Shown here piece by piece: positions 48,801 through 60,500 of a DNA stretch of 64,000 bases (position 1 is the stretch's first letter; each line of letters opens with the position of its first letter). The DNA comes from Owenia fusiformis (lineage: Eukaryota > Annelida > Polychaeta > Sabellida > Oweniidae), in contig CAIIXF020000001.1 of assembly GCA_903813345.2 (NCBI GenBank), forward strand, positions 23,827,915-23,891,914. Direction: 5' to 3'. Both the position numbers and the translations under genes were made by a program. The notes under the pieces were generated by a model, which did not search any database, had not been told where the DNA came from, and was given only the letters and a program-made list of their open reading frames with translations.

Positions 48801-48865
48801 TCAAACAAGAGAAGTTTCTGGATGATTTCGACCATGTTCCTGATCCATCACAAACAAACCGATGA
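45839..48865 (+). CDS. COA3: COA3 cytochrome c oxidase assembly factor 3
   Basis: Two exons, 45839-46025 and 48780-48865, join in phase to give 90 residues (human 106). COA3 (MITRAC12, CCDC56) is a single-pass inner mitochondrial membrane protein that stabilises newly made COX1 during cytochrome c oxidase assembly. The pattern fits: a charged N-terminal helix (residues about 1-47), a basic LRRRNLLTG at the membrane entry, a transmembrane helix through GFCLAGGVVGI and IYSMYAV, then KQEKFLDDFDH, the conserved tail after the membrane. The N-terminal start ATG is preceded by TTCAAA. The intron is 2.75 kb and hosts two MITEs. The donor is TTT|GTATCC, weaker than average, but phase and homology support it. 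AATAAA at 49187 may be its polyadenylation signal. Confidence 0.9.
46373..46679. mobile_element. piggyBac-like MITE with TTAA flanks (repeat C, copy 3)
   Basis: TTAA at 46373-46376 and 46676-46679 bounds 299 bp. The left end GGTACAGCTGGAAAGTAAC mirrors the right end GTAACTTTCCAGCTGAACC with two or three mismatches. A TTAA target is the hallmark of piggyBac elements. It lies in the COA3 intron, and its interior is shared with repeats at 1.8 and 2.2 kb. It is non-autonomous. Confidence 0.85.
48373..48552. repeat. Direct repeat with TTTGCATGATATTTGCC
   Basis: TTTTGCATGATATTTGCCAA followed by CTGTCAAAAA occurs at 48373-48431 and again at 48497-48552. A short MITE begins between them. It could be a duplicated internal segment of the same element. 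Confidence 0.6.
48450..48599. mobile_element. 150-bp MITE with CAGGCCC termini
   Basis: The left end CAGGCCCCTAGCCAGG and the right end CCTGGCTATGGGCCTG are inverted with one mismatch. The 5-bp TAGTA stands directly outside both ends. It lies in the COA3 intron. A partial look-alike (GGGGCGTAGCCAAG) occurs near 1965. The superfamily is uncertain. Confidence 0.7.
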
Positions 48866-49732
48866 CACATGCAAATAGTGATACATTATGAAAATACTTT
48901 TATGGATTATATGGTGTCCATCATAGCAATTGAAACACTAAGTGTCAATCAGTGTGAGAATTTTGATGCAGTATTTTGTACAGCAATTGTATTTGTGTTT
49001 TATACCAGGACTAAGCTTAAGGACTATACTATGGAACAGGCGCATAAGAAGGATGGCAATTTAGACTACTAGTATACTGAAGACAGGCGTATAATAAGAA
49101 TGACAATTTACAATAGAACATTTGCATAAGATGGATGACAATTTAAACAACTAATCATAACTCAGATAATATCCATTGTCTGATGAAATAAATGAACATT
49201 GAAAGTCAGAATTCATAAAAAAAATATTGCTGATTTAATGTAAAGTCTTTCAAATGAATTTTTCCTGCATGCAACATGTTCACTGTGATAACATGTTAAT
49301 AAGCATAGTAGCTAATAAATGAATAGTGATTATGTGAACGTAACATATTTTCATAGTTGATGATGAATGTTGGTTTAGACCAGGAAAATATTATATACTT
49401 TTTTATATTTATTTCAGGTAAAGATCATAAGCTTTTATTTACTTTCAGTAAACAGTATTTTTTTCAGTAAACAGAATCTGTTAACTTATTGAAAGTTGTA
49501 AGAATTTGTTTCAGTCGCCGACCACTGGACGCCAACCGCTGAACACTGTTTCAAAAAAGTGCTAATCATGGCTTGATGTTATCAATCAATACCATTTAAC
49601 ACTGATATAATGAGATAACTACATGTGCTATGTAATATGATTACTTGACGTATTAAAATAATTATATTCCATTTTAAACATCGTCATACACTGTACAAAG
49701 GTACCTTTTATGTAATACATTTAGTTCAGACT

Positions 49733-50908
49733 GGTGTGAAAGAAATTATGGTCCCCCAGGGATTATGGTCCCCTTTCTTAATGGCCCTTACTGGCCCTGA
49801 TTGTGTATAAGATAATGAGGGAAAGAGTTCAGTTGTATTTTTGTCACCATATAAATCAATGGAGAGTAGGACCATAATATTAAAGGACCTCCTACCCTTT
49901 TACACCGGTACATTCTATAGGAAAATCATGTGCTTTCAACAGTCTCTTGAAAGCCCATGGAACAATGTTTGATTGGATTTTAAAAAACATTGTTTTGAAA
50001 TAGCCAATAAATTCCCTACAGCATATACAGGGTGGGTCAAAACAATACACAATTTGAAGGGAATTTGAAATTAATGTGAATTACGTATATCCAAAACAGA
50101 TCACAACAACGGCTACATGGGTTACACATGGTACTAAAACTCCACGAAACACACGGTACTAAAACTCCATGGTAAACAAGGTACTAATACTCGACAGTAC
50201 ACATGGTGGTACTAATAATCTACACCTGTGGCATGAGAACATAACCAATTATGCGAGAGAGAGAGAGGTACAAGCAAAGTATACGATCAAATTGATTTGG
50301 AAATCATTGCATGCATAAAAATCATGATTTCAGTTGATGATAGATATGCGTCATTTGAGATACAAATTATGTCCTTTTATCAATACTCAAACTGGCATTT
50401 GTTTCGAAGATAAAATAACGAAGGATGAAAACATGAAAACTACTACAAAAATAATATAAATGGATTTGTACAACTGATCAAGAGTAATAATGTCAAATAT
50501 GAAAATCATCCAATGTTCCGAACCCATTAACTGTTAACGTTCGGACGATCAGGTTAGGTTTTGATTTTCCATTCCTTAAATATTCCGAAAACCTAGGTAG
50601 ATCTAACATGAAAAATTCTATTTATTTCTCACATGACGACATTCCTACCCCGGTTGACTTTTATGGGTAGGAAAATAACTTGCTTGAACTAAACTATGCC
50701 CCAAAGTTGATGTCTATGGAACCAACAATTACTGAATCAGGTGTAAAAGGGTAGGAGGTCCTATCAAATTATGGTCCTACTTTCCATTGATTTATATGGT
50801 GACCTATATACAACTCTTTCCCTCATTATCTTATACGCAATCAGGGCCAGTAAGGGCCGTTAAGAAAGGGGACCATAATCCCTGGGGGACCATCATTTCT
50901 TTCACACC
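49733..50908. mobile_element. 1.18-kb element with ~170-bp terminal inverted repeats
   Basis: The left arm (49733-49905) and right arm (50740-50908) are inverted copies with few differences. Both run from GGTGTGAAAGAAAT at the outside to GGTGTAAAAGGGTAGGAGG-type sequence at the inside, and both carry GGACCATAAT repeats. The interior of about 830 bp has no long frame. Within it, 50120-50220 repeats GGTACTAAAACTCCA four or five times. No target duplication is evident. It is probably a non-autonomous DNA transposon. Confidence 0.8.
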
Positions 50909-51564
50909 GGCCATGATAGGTGGCGCTAGTGAAGATTTGATTCAGAGACTAGCTCCTGCCCACTGTTACTGTTTATTTAACAGTTAAAGTGGTATGACCA
51001 TCGTCGAAATCATAGAAGCCGATTCCTTTAATTTTACGCTTTAAAATGATCTTACTTGTATATCCATTCCATTCAGGTAGATTCGGTTTTGAATTTGCGC
51101 ATCTTGAAGTTGAGACCCAGTACAGGCCCGTGGTCGGAAACGATGCCATTTTACTCTAAACCGATGAAAATATATGAACCATGCAAGAAAACAGTGAGTT
51201 TTGAATGCTTCGATAAATCGAGATAAATTAGAAATTTGATGATTGAGGTTGAATTGTTTCAATAAGCGTAATATGCTAAAAACGCAAAATTTATATTCCA
51301 TATTATGAGCAACAGTGTACGAACTCATTCGTCAGACATCGTTTACTATTACATATAAGCTAGCAGTTTGTAGTCGCTGTTTCAAACCAAGAACTAATTA
51401 ATATCAGTATTAACTGCAGCAACCTTTCCATATTCTGCATTAGCAAATCCATTCCGAGCATCATTTCAGCGGAGACACTGCTTCTAATTTGATAAATTCA
51501 TTCAAGGATTTTAAAGACAACTCATGGAACATATACTCGTATTCATCGTCTTTACGAAACTAAA

Positions 51565-54500
51565 ATGACCGACTGGCGGTTTGATTCGAGTCAGCGTTAC
51601 CTCGTGGATGGATTCGACAAGAAAGGTAACTTGTTAAAACGCCAAGGGAGAACGTCGAAAAATGGAGCGCTGTTCATTGACCAAACGTTCCCTGCGGACA
51701 TCAGTTCACTTACTTACGTATATAGCGGAGACGACAAATACGAACGCATGGTGTTTAAACGTCCATTGGTAAGTTTTTGCAATTATATGTGTTTATATAG
51801 TATATATATTCTTACTTTATATGGAAATGAATGTCTAGCTGATAAATGATACATTGATGATCTCTTGTATCTTTCGCGTAATAAGTTATATCTGGTTCAA
51901 CGTGAAATTGATTACGTAAACCTGTATGTTGCCTACGACATTAATGCATTTAGCCATATGTGAAAGACAAGATATTATTTTTACACCGTTAGAGTACGAT
52001 GACTTCAGAGGGTGGATAAGAATATCTACCTTAAGGTATTTCTGATATATTTATGATACTGTACGTACTGTACCCACAGACAGTGTCAAGGTCGTGCATT
52101 ATTGAGACAGTTTATATTCCGAGTTACATCACAAGATTAAAGCATATATTGAAATTGATTAAACATATTGCATGCAGTGTCATGTAGCTCTCAACAGATA
52201 CGACTGATTAATCTAACACATTTTGCTATTTTAATTGACTATCTATATTAAGTGATGATGAACTACTGTGAATTATAATTCATGCATGGAGCACGTTAAT
52301 ATACTAGCACTGCTTGATAATATGTCAGATCAATATGTGAAAATATAAAAAATGAAATACACTAGAATATTGGACAGATGAACAGCATCTATAAATACAA
52401 GGAATTCTCAATTGTTTACTATATATATTTATTAATAATAGTAATGTACGTTAAGCTGTCTGAGTATCTGGCAATCTCATGTCTGAAAAATAGTTAAGAT
52501 TAAATAATTTAATGGGTGTCGATCAGGTTTAAAGGCCCCATATGAAGCTCGTTTTTATGTCTAGTGTGAACTGACGCGTAATAAACACAGTTCACTTCCT
52601 TATTTTGCACAGAGCTCGCTTAATTTGTGCCCTTTGTGCTATTGAGATAAGACAACTTCTTGATAACTATATCTCCAAGTCGGCTTTTTCGTCTGGGATT
52701 GGGTCTGGGAAATTAGAATAACACGTTATTTTCATAACACAGCTGAGCCTCTTATTCAATTTCCACAACTGCTTTATATTTTCTCAATTTTATTTCCATA
52801 CATACAGTATAGTTGTTTGTGGGAATAATATTGATGCCGTATACGGAAAATGTTTCTGCTCACTATACGCAATGCAGTATAAAAGACCAACATGCCCGAA
52901 GTCATATTTCGAATAAAAAAGATCCAGTGAGTAACAATGGCGCGTTTTCTTATCAAAACAAGAACACATATTTTCCTGTTATGACAATTTGCAAAGTTCA
53001 ACGTTCCAGCTACCTTGAGCTCTGTTTAGCGAGATGAGCGTAAGCTGGCTATGATTAAATTTACCCTCAAGCCCCTTAGAATTCCGTAGAATTGACTTTT
53101 GTGCCCGCTTTTGTGTTGCTACTTTATCATGGGACTTTGCCCCTTTGACACTATTTGTGACTTCATGGAACCTTGACACGTCGTTATTGGCTATGCTGTA
53201 ATAAGAGGAGGGAAAGCCCCAGAGATTTACCGATGGCAGACGTACATGTATTACGTCTCTTACGTACCACCTTCGTTTGCGCAAATTTTCACCAGTTAGT
53301 TTTCGAATCTAACGCGTCGTTGTGATCTTTTAATCGATGTAAGCATGTTCCTAACATCTTTCTTTATCTTGATGTGAAATAACAAGCTATGATATTGTTT
53401 AACAAGCCAGAAATTAACATAATATTATTCGAAGCGTTATTAGAAATTTTTTAATCCGCCATTTTTGTTTGTCGTTTTGACCAATCAGAGACGTGGGTCA
53501 TCTCAATACAGGTTTACATTATAAGCGTATGTCATCTTTGAACTCTGGGGTTAATCCCCCTAGATCTTTGCAGTAATGAAGACGGGCATTCCAACGTCAT
53601 TCGCTTGTTTCCAAGTTGTTTTTGCATGATCAGTATTTCTATTTAAAATCGCATCCTACTAACGCAAGTTCAGACATGACAATTTAGATTCAGTTAGCCT
53701 ATCATTCTTTACGAAATCTTTGTCTCTGAAGATAAGTGCTGGAAACTAACAGAACGAGAATTCAATACAAGGTCACACTGGCTTTTGCAGTTGCCGTTGT
53801 CAGAGCATCCAGATAATTTGAGTTTTTAGTTAGTTAATATCGAACAATTACCTAAATATACTTAGTCAGTTAGAATTACTTATAGTTAGTGCGTTGCTAA
53901 ATTACCTTTATGGAGGTGTGTGTACATTGCACAATCATATGTCGCCATGGTAACGAATCTGCAGTCACTTTGTCAGTACCATTTAGTCATTTGATTTTTA
54001 ATTTAAAAGGGGCCAATAAAAAAAACAATTGCAAATGATGCCGCAAATTAAAACTTATTCAAACATGACCAGTAGAGACTCTCATTCCACGGGATTGCAG
54101 CATAGTCGTTCTCTAGATGAACGTAACGTCCGAGTGATATCTTCACCCGGGTGTCTTCATTCAGTGAAGAATTGCCCACAGTCGACAGTGCAATAAGGAA
54201 AAGTACGCGCACTGTGTTGTATAAGCTGCTGAATTTCTTTTACAATATATATATTCTTTTTATATATAAGAGTATATAATTGGGTTCGTGGGCTTAGACC
54301 CCTCTAAGGTGAACTGGTTTTCTTCGCAAGCTCGGCAAATAATTACAAAATGATCTAATGTTCGACATTCGCACTGATGGGCGTCTTCACTTCATCTCGA
54401 GCCTTCTTCATTATCCATTTCCGTGTCACGGAAATGGCAATGACCTCGAGCTTTCCTAATCATTATTTACATCTTATATTCCAATAATACTAATCCACGA

Positions 54501-57500
54501 AACTAATTAATCACTATAATTTTTTATCTTAGTGACAGTATGGTTTTAGACCTATTAGAGCAAATAGAAAAGCGGAATACCGATATTCTAACCTCTCTAC
54601 TTCAAACAACAATGTACATGCTGCTAGATATATCATGGAGGTCCATGATATATCGGAACAGTCAAGCACTTTAGCAAGTTATTTTGAGACAGGAAATATT
54701 CAGGAATAAAGACTCTTTGAATTCTTTGATTTCAGAATGATATCAATCATCTACATACAGCTTATTCCTTATGAGTTCCTTGCCAAGCCTGAATCTAAGT
54801 GTAACTGATATCATGAGACATTACATAGAATTTCTTTTTAGCATACCTATTTACGTCGATAATTATGTAATATTATGAGTCTTCGAGATCCACTTTCAAT
54901 CATCATTTGTCATATCTCGATATGAATGAGTATTTAATTTGAGACCTGCTGGATGGTAATAAGATGGCGGGATTGCATCTGATAACTTGATAACGATTTA
55001 TGTGAAACAAAAGTAGCCAATCATTTTGATTTATCTGACCCCTTCTGTTGTTTCTCTTCGGGGGCGTGGCAAACCACAATGATAGCCAACAGTCTTGCTT
55101 CAAGACAGTTTACCCCCTGTATTATGCCCCCCCCCCCAGATCCGCCACTGGGGGGAAGGAGGGCAGTCTTGAGGCAAGACTAGATAGCCAATTCTGATTA
55201 TACAAATCGTCCCATTATTTCCACGTTGTTACAATTGCATTTTTGCTGACATTGAGAAATCAGAGGTCATTGAGTCATTTTTAAAAACCTATTTTTTCGA
55301 GATCGTCCCATTATTTCCACAATGTTATTACTATTAGTCAAGATCAAAATTATGTATCTGATTGGTTCTGCTGCCTACCCGAACGGATATGACAAGGTGG
55401 GTCTAATTTTTTTCCTCATTTTGAACTGATGTGGCACTGGATCCATTTAAATGGACGTCAGAAATGAATTCCTCGTGAAAAATTGAGAAAGATAGTATAC
55501 TTATCTCAAAACCTGTAAAAAGTGAGTTATAACAATGTCAGGCACCCTGTCTGATCAACTTATTAGGGCCTCATGTCACATTTAACTGATCTTGAAGTTG
55601 TCGCATTAAACCAACTGACGTTGTTCGTAAATGGGTCTCATAGCTGTCACAATATGTCCACCGATGACGTACGTAAAAAAATCTGTCACATTAGGGCAAA
55701 TAGCGCCGTGTGTAACCTGTAGTCTTATTCAAAGCTGTTATAAACCAGGTACACCTAAAATATTATATAAGTAAATAGAATGATCGTGCAATATCGACAA
55801 TAAAAGTCGAGACGGAAAAGGTATTCAGTGTGTCAGTTGGAGACCTTTGAAGACATTGCTTGGAGTGCTTTATCCTGGTATGCTTTCTAGTGATTAATTA
55901 AATACAACGACGATGACAGAGATACGTCATTGAAGACAAAAACAAGAGATCGCCTTAAAAGTGAAGGTCTTCGCTGTCCAAAAGTACCATCAATAGCTTT
56001 GTCCTCAGTGTTTAAAAACATGATAATCATCGAAAAACGTCAATATGTCAGTAATACGTCTGTGCTTTATCCTCGGTATATGCTTGTTCTAGTGATGAAC
56101 AAAATGCGACGGCGATGACGTAATTTGAGACACAAACAAGATATCACCTTAAAATGGAGGTCTCACTGTCTATAATAACTATCATCAAGGCTTTAACATG
56201 ACAAAATGTCACCACCTAGTTGCTCATAATATTATGAGTTCAATCTGAAGTCGGATTTGAACTTCTGAGAACTTGTAGATGATTTTGAAAAAATCTGGTC
56301 AATTTATTACCTTGAGAGAAGGCCAGTGAAGGTCAAATCTCAAATTTAAAGTCAGATTTGAACTTTTGAGAACTTGTAGATGATTTTGAAAAAAATTCTC
56401 AATTAGGAGCAAGTTGAAAAAATACCCTTTTGACCTTTTTTGACCTTGAGAAGGTCATTGAAGGTCAAATCTAAAGTCAGATTTGAACCTCTGAGAACTT
56501 GAAAAATGAAGTTATTGGAAGTTTTAATAATATGTCACCACTTTTATGTAATCAGTGCTAAATGCATAATAATTGTCTAAATACTTCCAAGATACATTTT
56601 TTGTCCAACGAACACACTTATCCGTGTCAAACCTAGTATCATCGGGCGTTGCACACAGTATATTAGCTTTAGCTAGGTGATTACTATCCCTTGATTCAGA
56701 TTTGTATTCTAGTACTCATCACATTTTGCAAACACAAAATGCTCAGTTATATTCTCTATTTTATCAATCGAAAAAGAAGTTACCACATGGCAAACAATAG
56801 TTTACTTTGCTGTCGGTTATGTATGTGTGTATGTTCCAGTAAATATGTTAACACTAGCTATCTTTTCTAGCATACTTTTTGGAGGCATAATGATATCTAT
56901 AATTGTATTTCTTGCTTCATTCAATTCATATAAATTGTAATATATTTTTATATTATACAACTTTTGATTTTAGCACTGATATGCCCTTTTATGGGTATCA
57001 AGTGCCAACACTGCTAATGCAATACTAAATGAATATGATAATAAATAAATTAAAAAAAACAAAAAAAAATCTAATGTGGGGCTTTCCGAAAGTAATTTTA
57101 GATGCAATCTCAAATGTCTTGGTCTGTTTAATCCCCATGAACATAGCATTTTTGTCCATGATCCATGTAGTTCTAGATTGAAACGTATCTTGTTACAATA
57201 TTTTACACATAATTTGTCAAATTAAATGTCAATATCATCATAATATGGTCATGAGAGTCATCCTTCTAGATAATCGATGTGTTTTAAGCCAACTTGGCTA
57301 TCCGTTAACAATTCCGTAACATTTTGCCCATAGCGTATTACTGATAGCTTAAATAGCTCATTGGTTATCATCCTGATTGATGACTCCAAAACAAATAGCA
57401 ATCACATGTATAAATCGTAATGACCATAATGTAATTTCCAAGATGATTGCATTTTTATATCACAACAAATAAAATGTATAAACTTTTTATAATTTCATCA

Positions 57501-60500
57501 AACCAAGCATGGGCTTTCTAGTTGAAAGCCCATGAACCAAGCAAAGAATATCCAATACAATATGGTATATTGGCTAATAGTGTACGCACACATTTTCAAG
57601 GTTTATCACATATAGCAATTTCTTTATTTCTAAATTAATCAGAGATTCTCTGTTGGATAAAATGTACGATGCGTATTAGAATTGCGTTAACAATGTACAT
57701 GTATACTTTAACTTCTCATTTTCTTCCAGGAAATCGACGAAGACGCGCAATTTAATGGTATAGATGGTACGATGAAAGTGTCATTGCCATGGCAACAGTG
57801 GAACGAGAGATTCTGGCTCCTATACGCCATAACAATCACTTCTCTCAATGCTAGATTTCTAGAAAAGGCTATTCCTGGCTACGGGAGCTTCAGACAGAGT
57901 TTTCAAAGGGATGTTTATACAGGTATTGTACTATACAGATAATGTATAGAGTGAATCAGGAATTTTACTGATTCAAAGTTTATTATTCATGATTGGTCTC
58001 AAACTTTCTGAGATGACTAAGAATTGATGCAAGTTTTGTTCCATATCAGTCGTTTTTCTATGCATCGTGTTCAGGTGGCGGCCAATCAAATCATCATGTT
58101 CATTTTAGTTTGAGACCAGTCATGCCAATAATAAAAAAATATGAGTTATTGCACTTTAAAATCAATAACATTTTTTGGCCCAGCCTGTATATTCAGCAAT
58201 GTCTATTATTCACAACGATATCGTGAACTCATAATAGTGATAGTGATACTTTGGTTCTTTGCTAAAATGACTGTACAGTGAAAAATATCATTATCATTGT
58301 TGAAATATCATAGCTGTCTTATGTACCCTACTGCATATCGCGAAGTGCATATCGCGAAGTGAATAATCCTTCTATGAATTTTGTAACTGCTAAACCTTTA
58401 GGGATATATTGGGAAATGCATAACCTGTAATAAATACTTACAGGTGACGTTGATTATCAAAAGGTATATATGCGATCGGATTGCTGTATTTTAATGAGGC
58501 ATTACAGGTTACAAAAATAATGAAAACATTATACATGAATATATTATAGCGCGTTGGGGTGAATGGGGGTGCGTTGATGGTGAATCAGGGCATTTGGCCT
58601 ATAAACACATGTCTTTTATATAATTCTATGTATTTATAATCTAGGTAAATTCCAATTCAAAATTTGGCGGTTTGGCGACTGGGAAGATATCATAGTTGAC
58701 GATCAGATTCCAACACTTGACGATGAACCTGCCTATTGTCCGGCACTGGGAGAATACAAAGAATATTGGCCATCACTTTTGGAAAAGGCGTATGCAAAGT
58801 AAGAAAATTCGCTAATTCGCTTCCATTTCGAATGTTCAGGAAAATTTTACCAACAGTGTCACGATTTAAGAGTACATTCTCCATTTTATAAATCTCTATG
58901 TTTTTTGTAAAAAAAACACCACTCGGTCCACTGTAAAATTTGTGTTTTTTTGTTTTAAATCCCTACCTCCCTATACATCCATTGTTAATCCCTAACACTA
59001 CGTAAACATGTATGTTTTTACTTTTTAATCCCCACTACTTAAATCGTTTGTTTTAGATTTTAAATCACGAGGAAATTTTTCAATATGTGATCCATATTAC
59101 ACATGCTTAATGGGATCTTCATTGTATCAACAATACGCTATGGGTTAACCCAACTAATTAATTGTTATAACATGCGTATTCCCATACAAACGATCTGTCT
59201 TCCAGAGAAAACTAAGATTTGTGGACATATTTTGCTATCATTCCATCATACCCCAGTATGTCCTCTGTCAGTCAAAAAAGTTTGAATCAAAACTCCCCCC
59301 GAAAATCAAAAGATCTCACCTGTTGAAGACGCCATCTATAGAAAATGTCAAAAAATGTCATTCTGATTTTGACAGATGGAGGCAGGTCAAAAAGGTCACA
59401 TATACTTTTTCATTCATGTACTTACCAAAATCCAACCACTGGTGATGCTAATGTAATGACAATAATTGGACTATATTTTTGTTTTTGTAATGCCGTCTAT
59501 CCTTCCCACTCGGCGGAAGGATCAATAGGTTGTGTGTCTCCTATTATATTTTTGATTGGCACAGGATGTAACGCGCCTGCAAATTAACCCTGCAAATTAA
59601 TGATTGTCATCATAACCGATGATCTATAGGAACACCAAGTAAATGATTATATATTTGGTTTCCCCTGATGGTATGTGAGGAAAGGGGTAGTACGGAATAT
59701 AGATCCAAGCTAAACTACAATTGCCAATGTAAACATGTACATGACCAAAATTCCAAAACAAAAAATCAATTATCGGTGAGGTTATGATCTTTTTTATCGA
59801 AAATAACAATGATATTTTACATCAATGTAATTTTAGGTGTTTCAAAGCCTATGAAGTCCTTGAGCTAGGCAACCCTCTAAATGCAGTAACAGACTTTACT
59901 GGTGCAATTTGTGAGATGTTCAGAATCGATCAGCTGAAGAACGAAGACCTTTTTCACCTGCTGCATAAGTCTTGTATTAACAGGTAAGGCTAATGACCTA
60001 GGACTGTCACGGTTTTTACACGTATTATCGATGACGTCCTTGGTATTATGTATAAATCAAGTTGCTCGTTCGCGCTGTTGACGTGATTTCGATGTCATGT
60101 CATCCTCATTGGCGTCATGTGTCTTGGGACCTGGTTAAATGTATATCATGCATGTCACGTTTTTTATCTATTGTTGGATGTTTTGCACCGGATTCAGCAC
60201 TTGGTTTCCATGGTAATGAATGTTTTAATATCCTGTCACATAAGTATGTTTCATATGGGAATAACGTTACCTCAGTATTTAAGAACTTAGAACATCTTCA
60301 CTATCTAATTGTGTTTATAATTAGACGAAATAATATCACTTATCACGTCACCTTCGTGTGCACTGCAGGTTACCTGGTAATCAATGACATTATCAGATGT
60401 GAATTGATATCATCTTGATTCACAAGGTTTCAGTTACTCCAACTTTATTGTTACATGAAGATGGATATTATCCTGTTTCATTATTTATGAGCATGTGGTA

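Larger units (their letters stand above)
51769..57729 (+). other. Calpain intron 1 (6 kb) with repeats
   Basis: I see no coding exon in this intron. It holds an AT microsatellite near 54240-54285, a C-run with repeat-like flanks near 55120-55180, two copies of ATCGTCCCATTATTTCCAC at 55208 and 55301, a 197-bp tandem duplication, repeat A copy 3 and an A-rich tract near 57040. Long first introns often hold regulatory elements, but none can be named. Confidence 0.55.
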
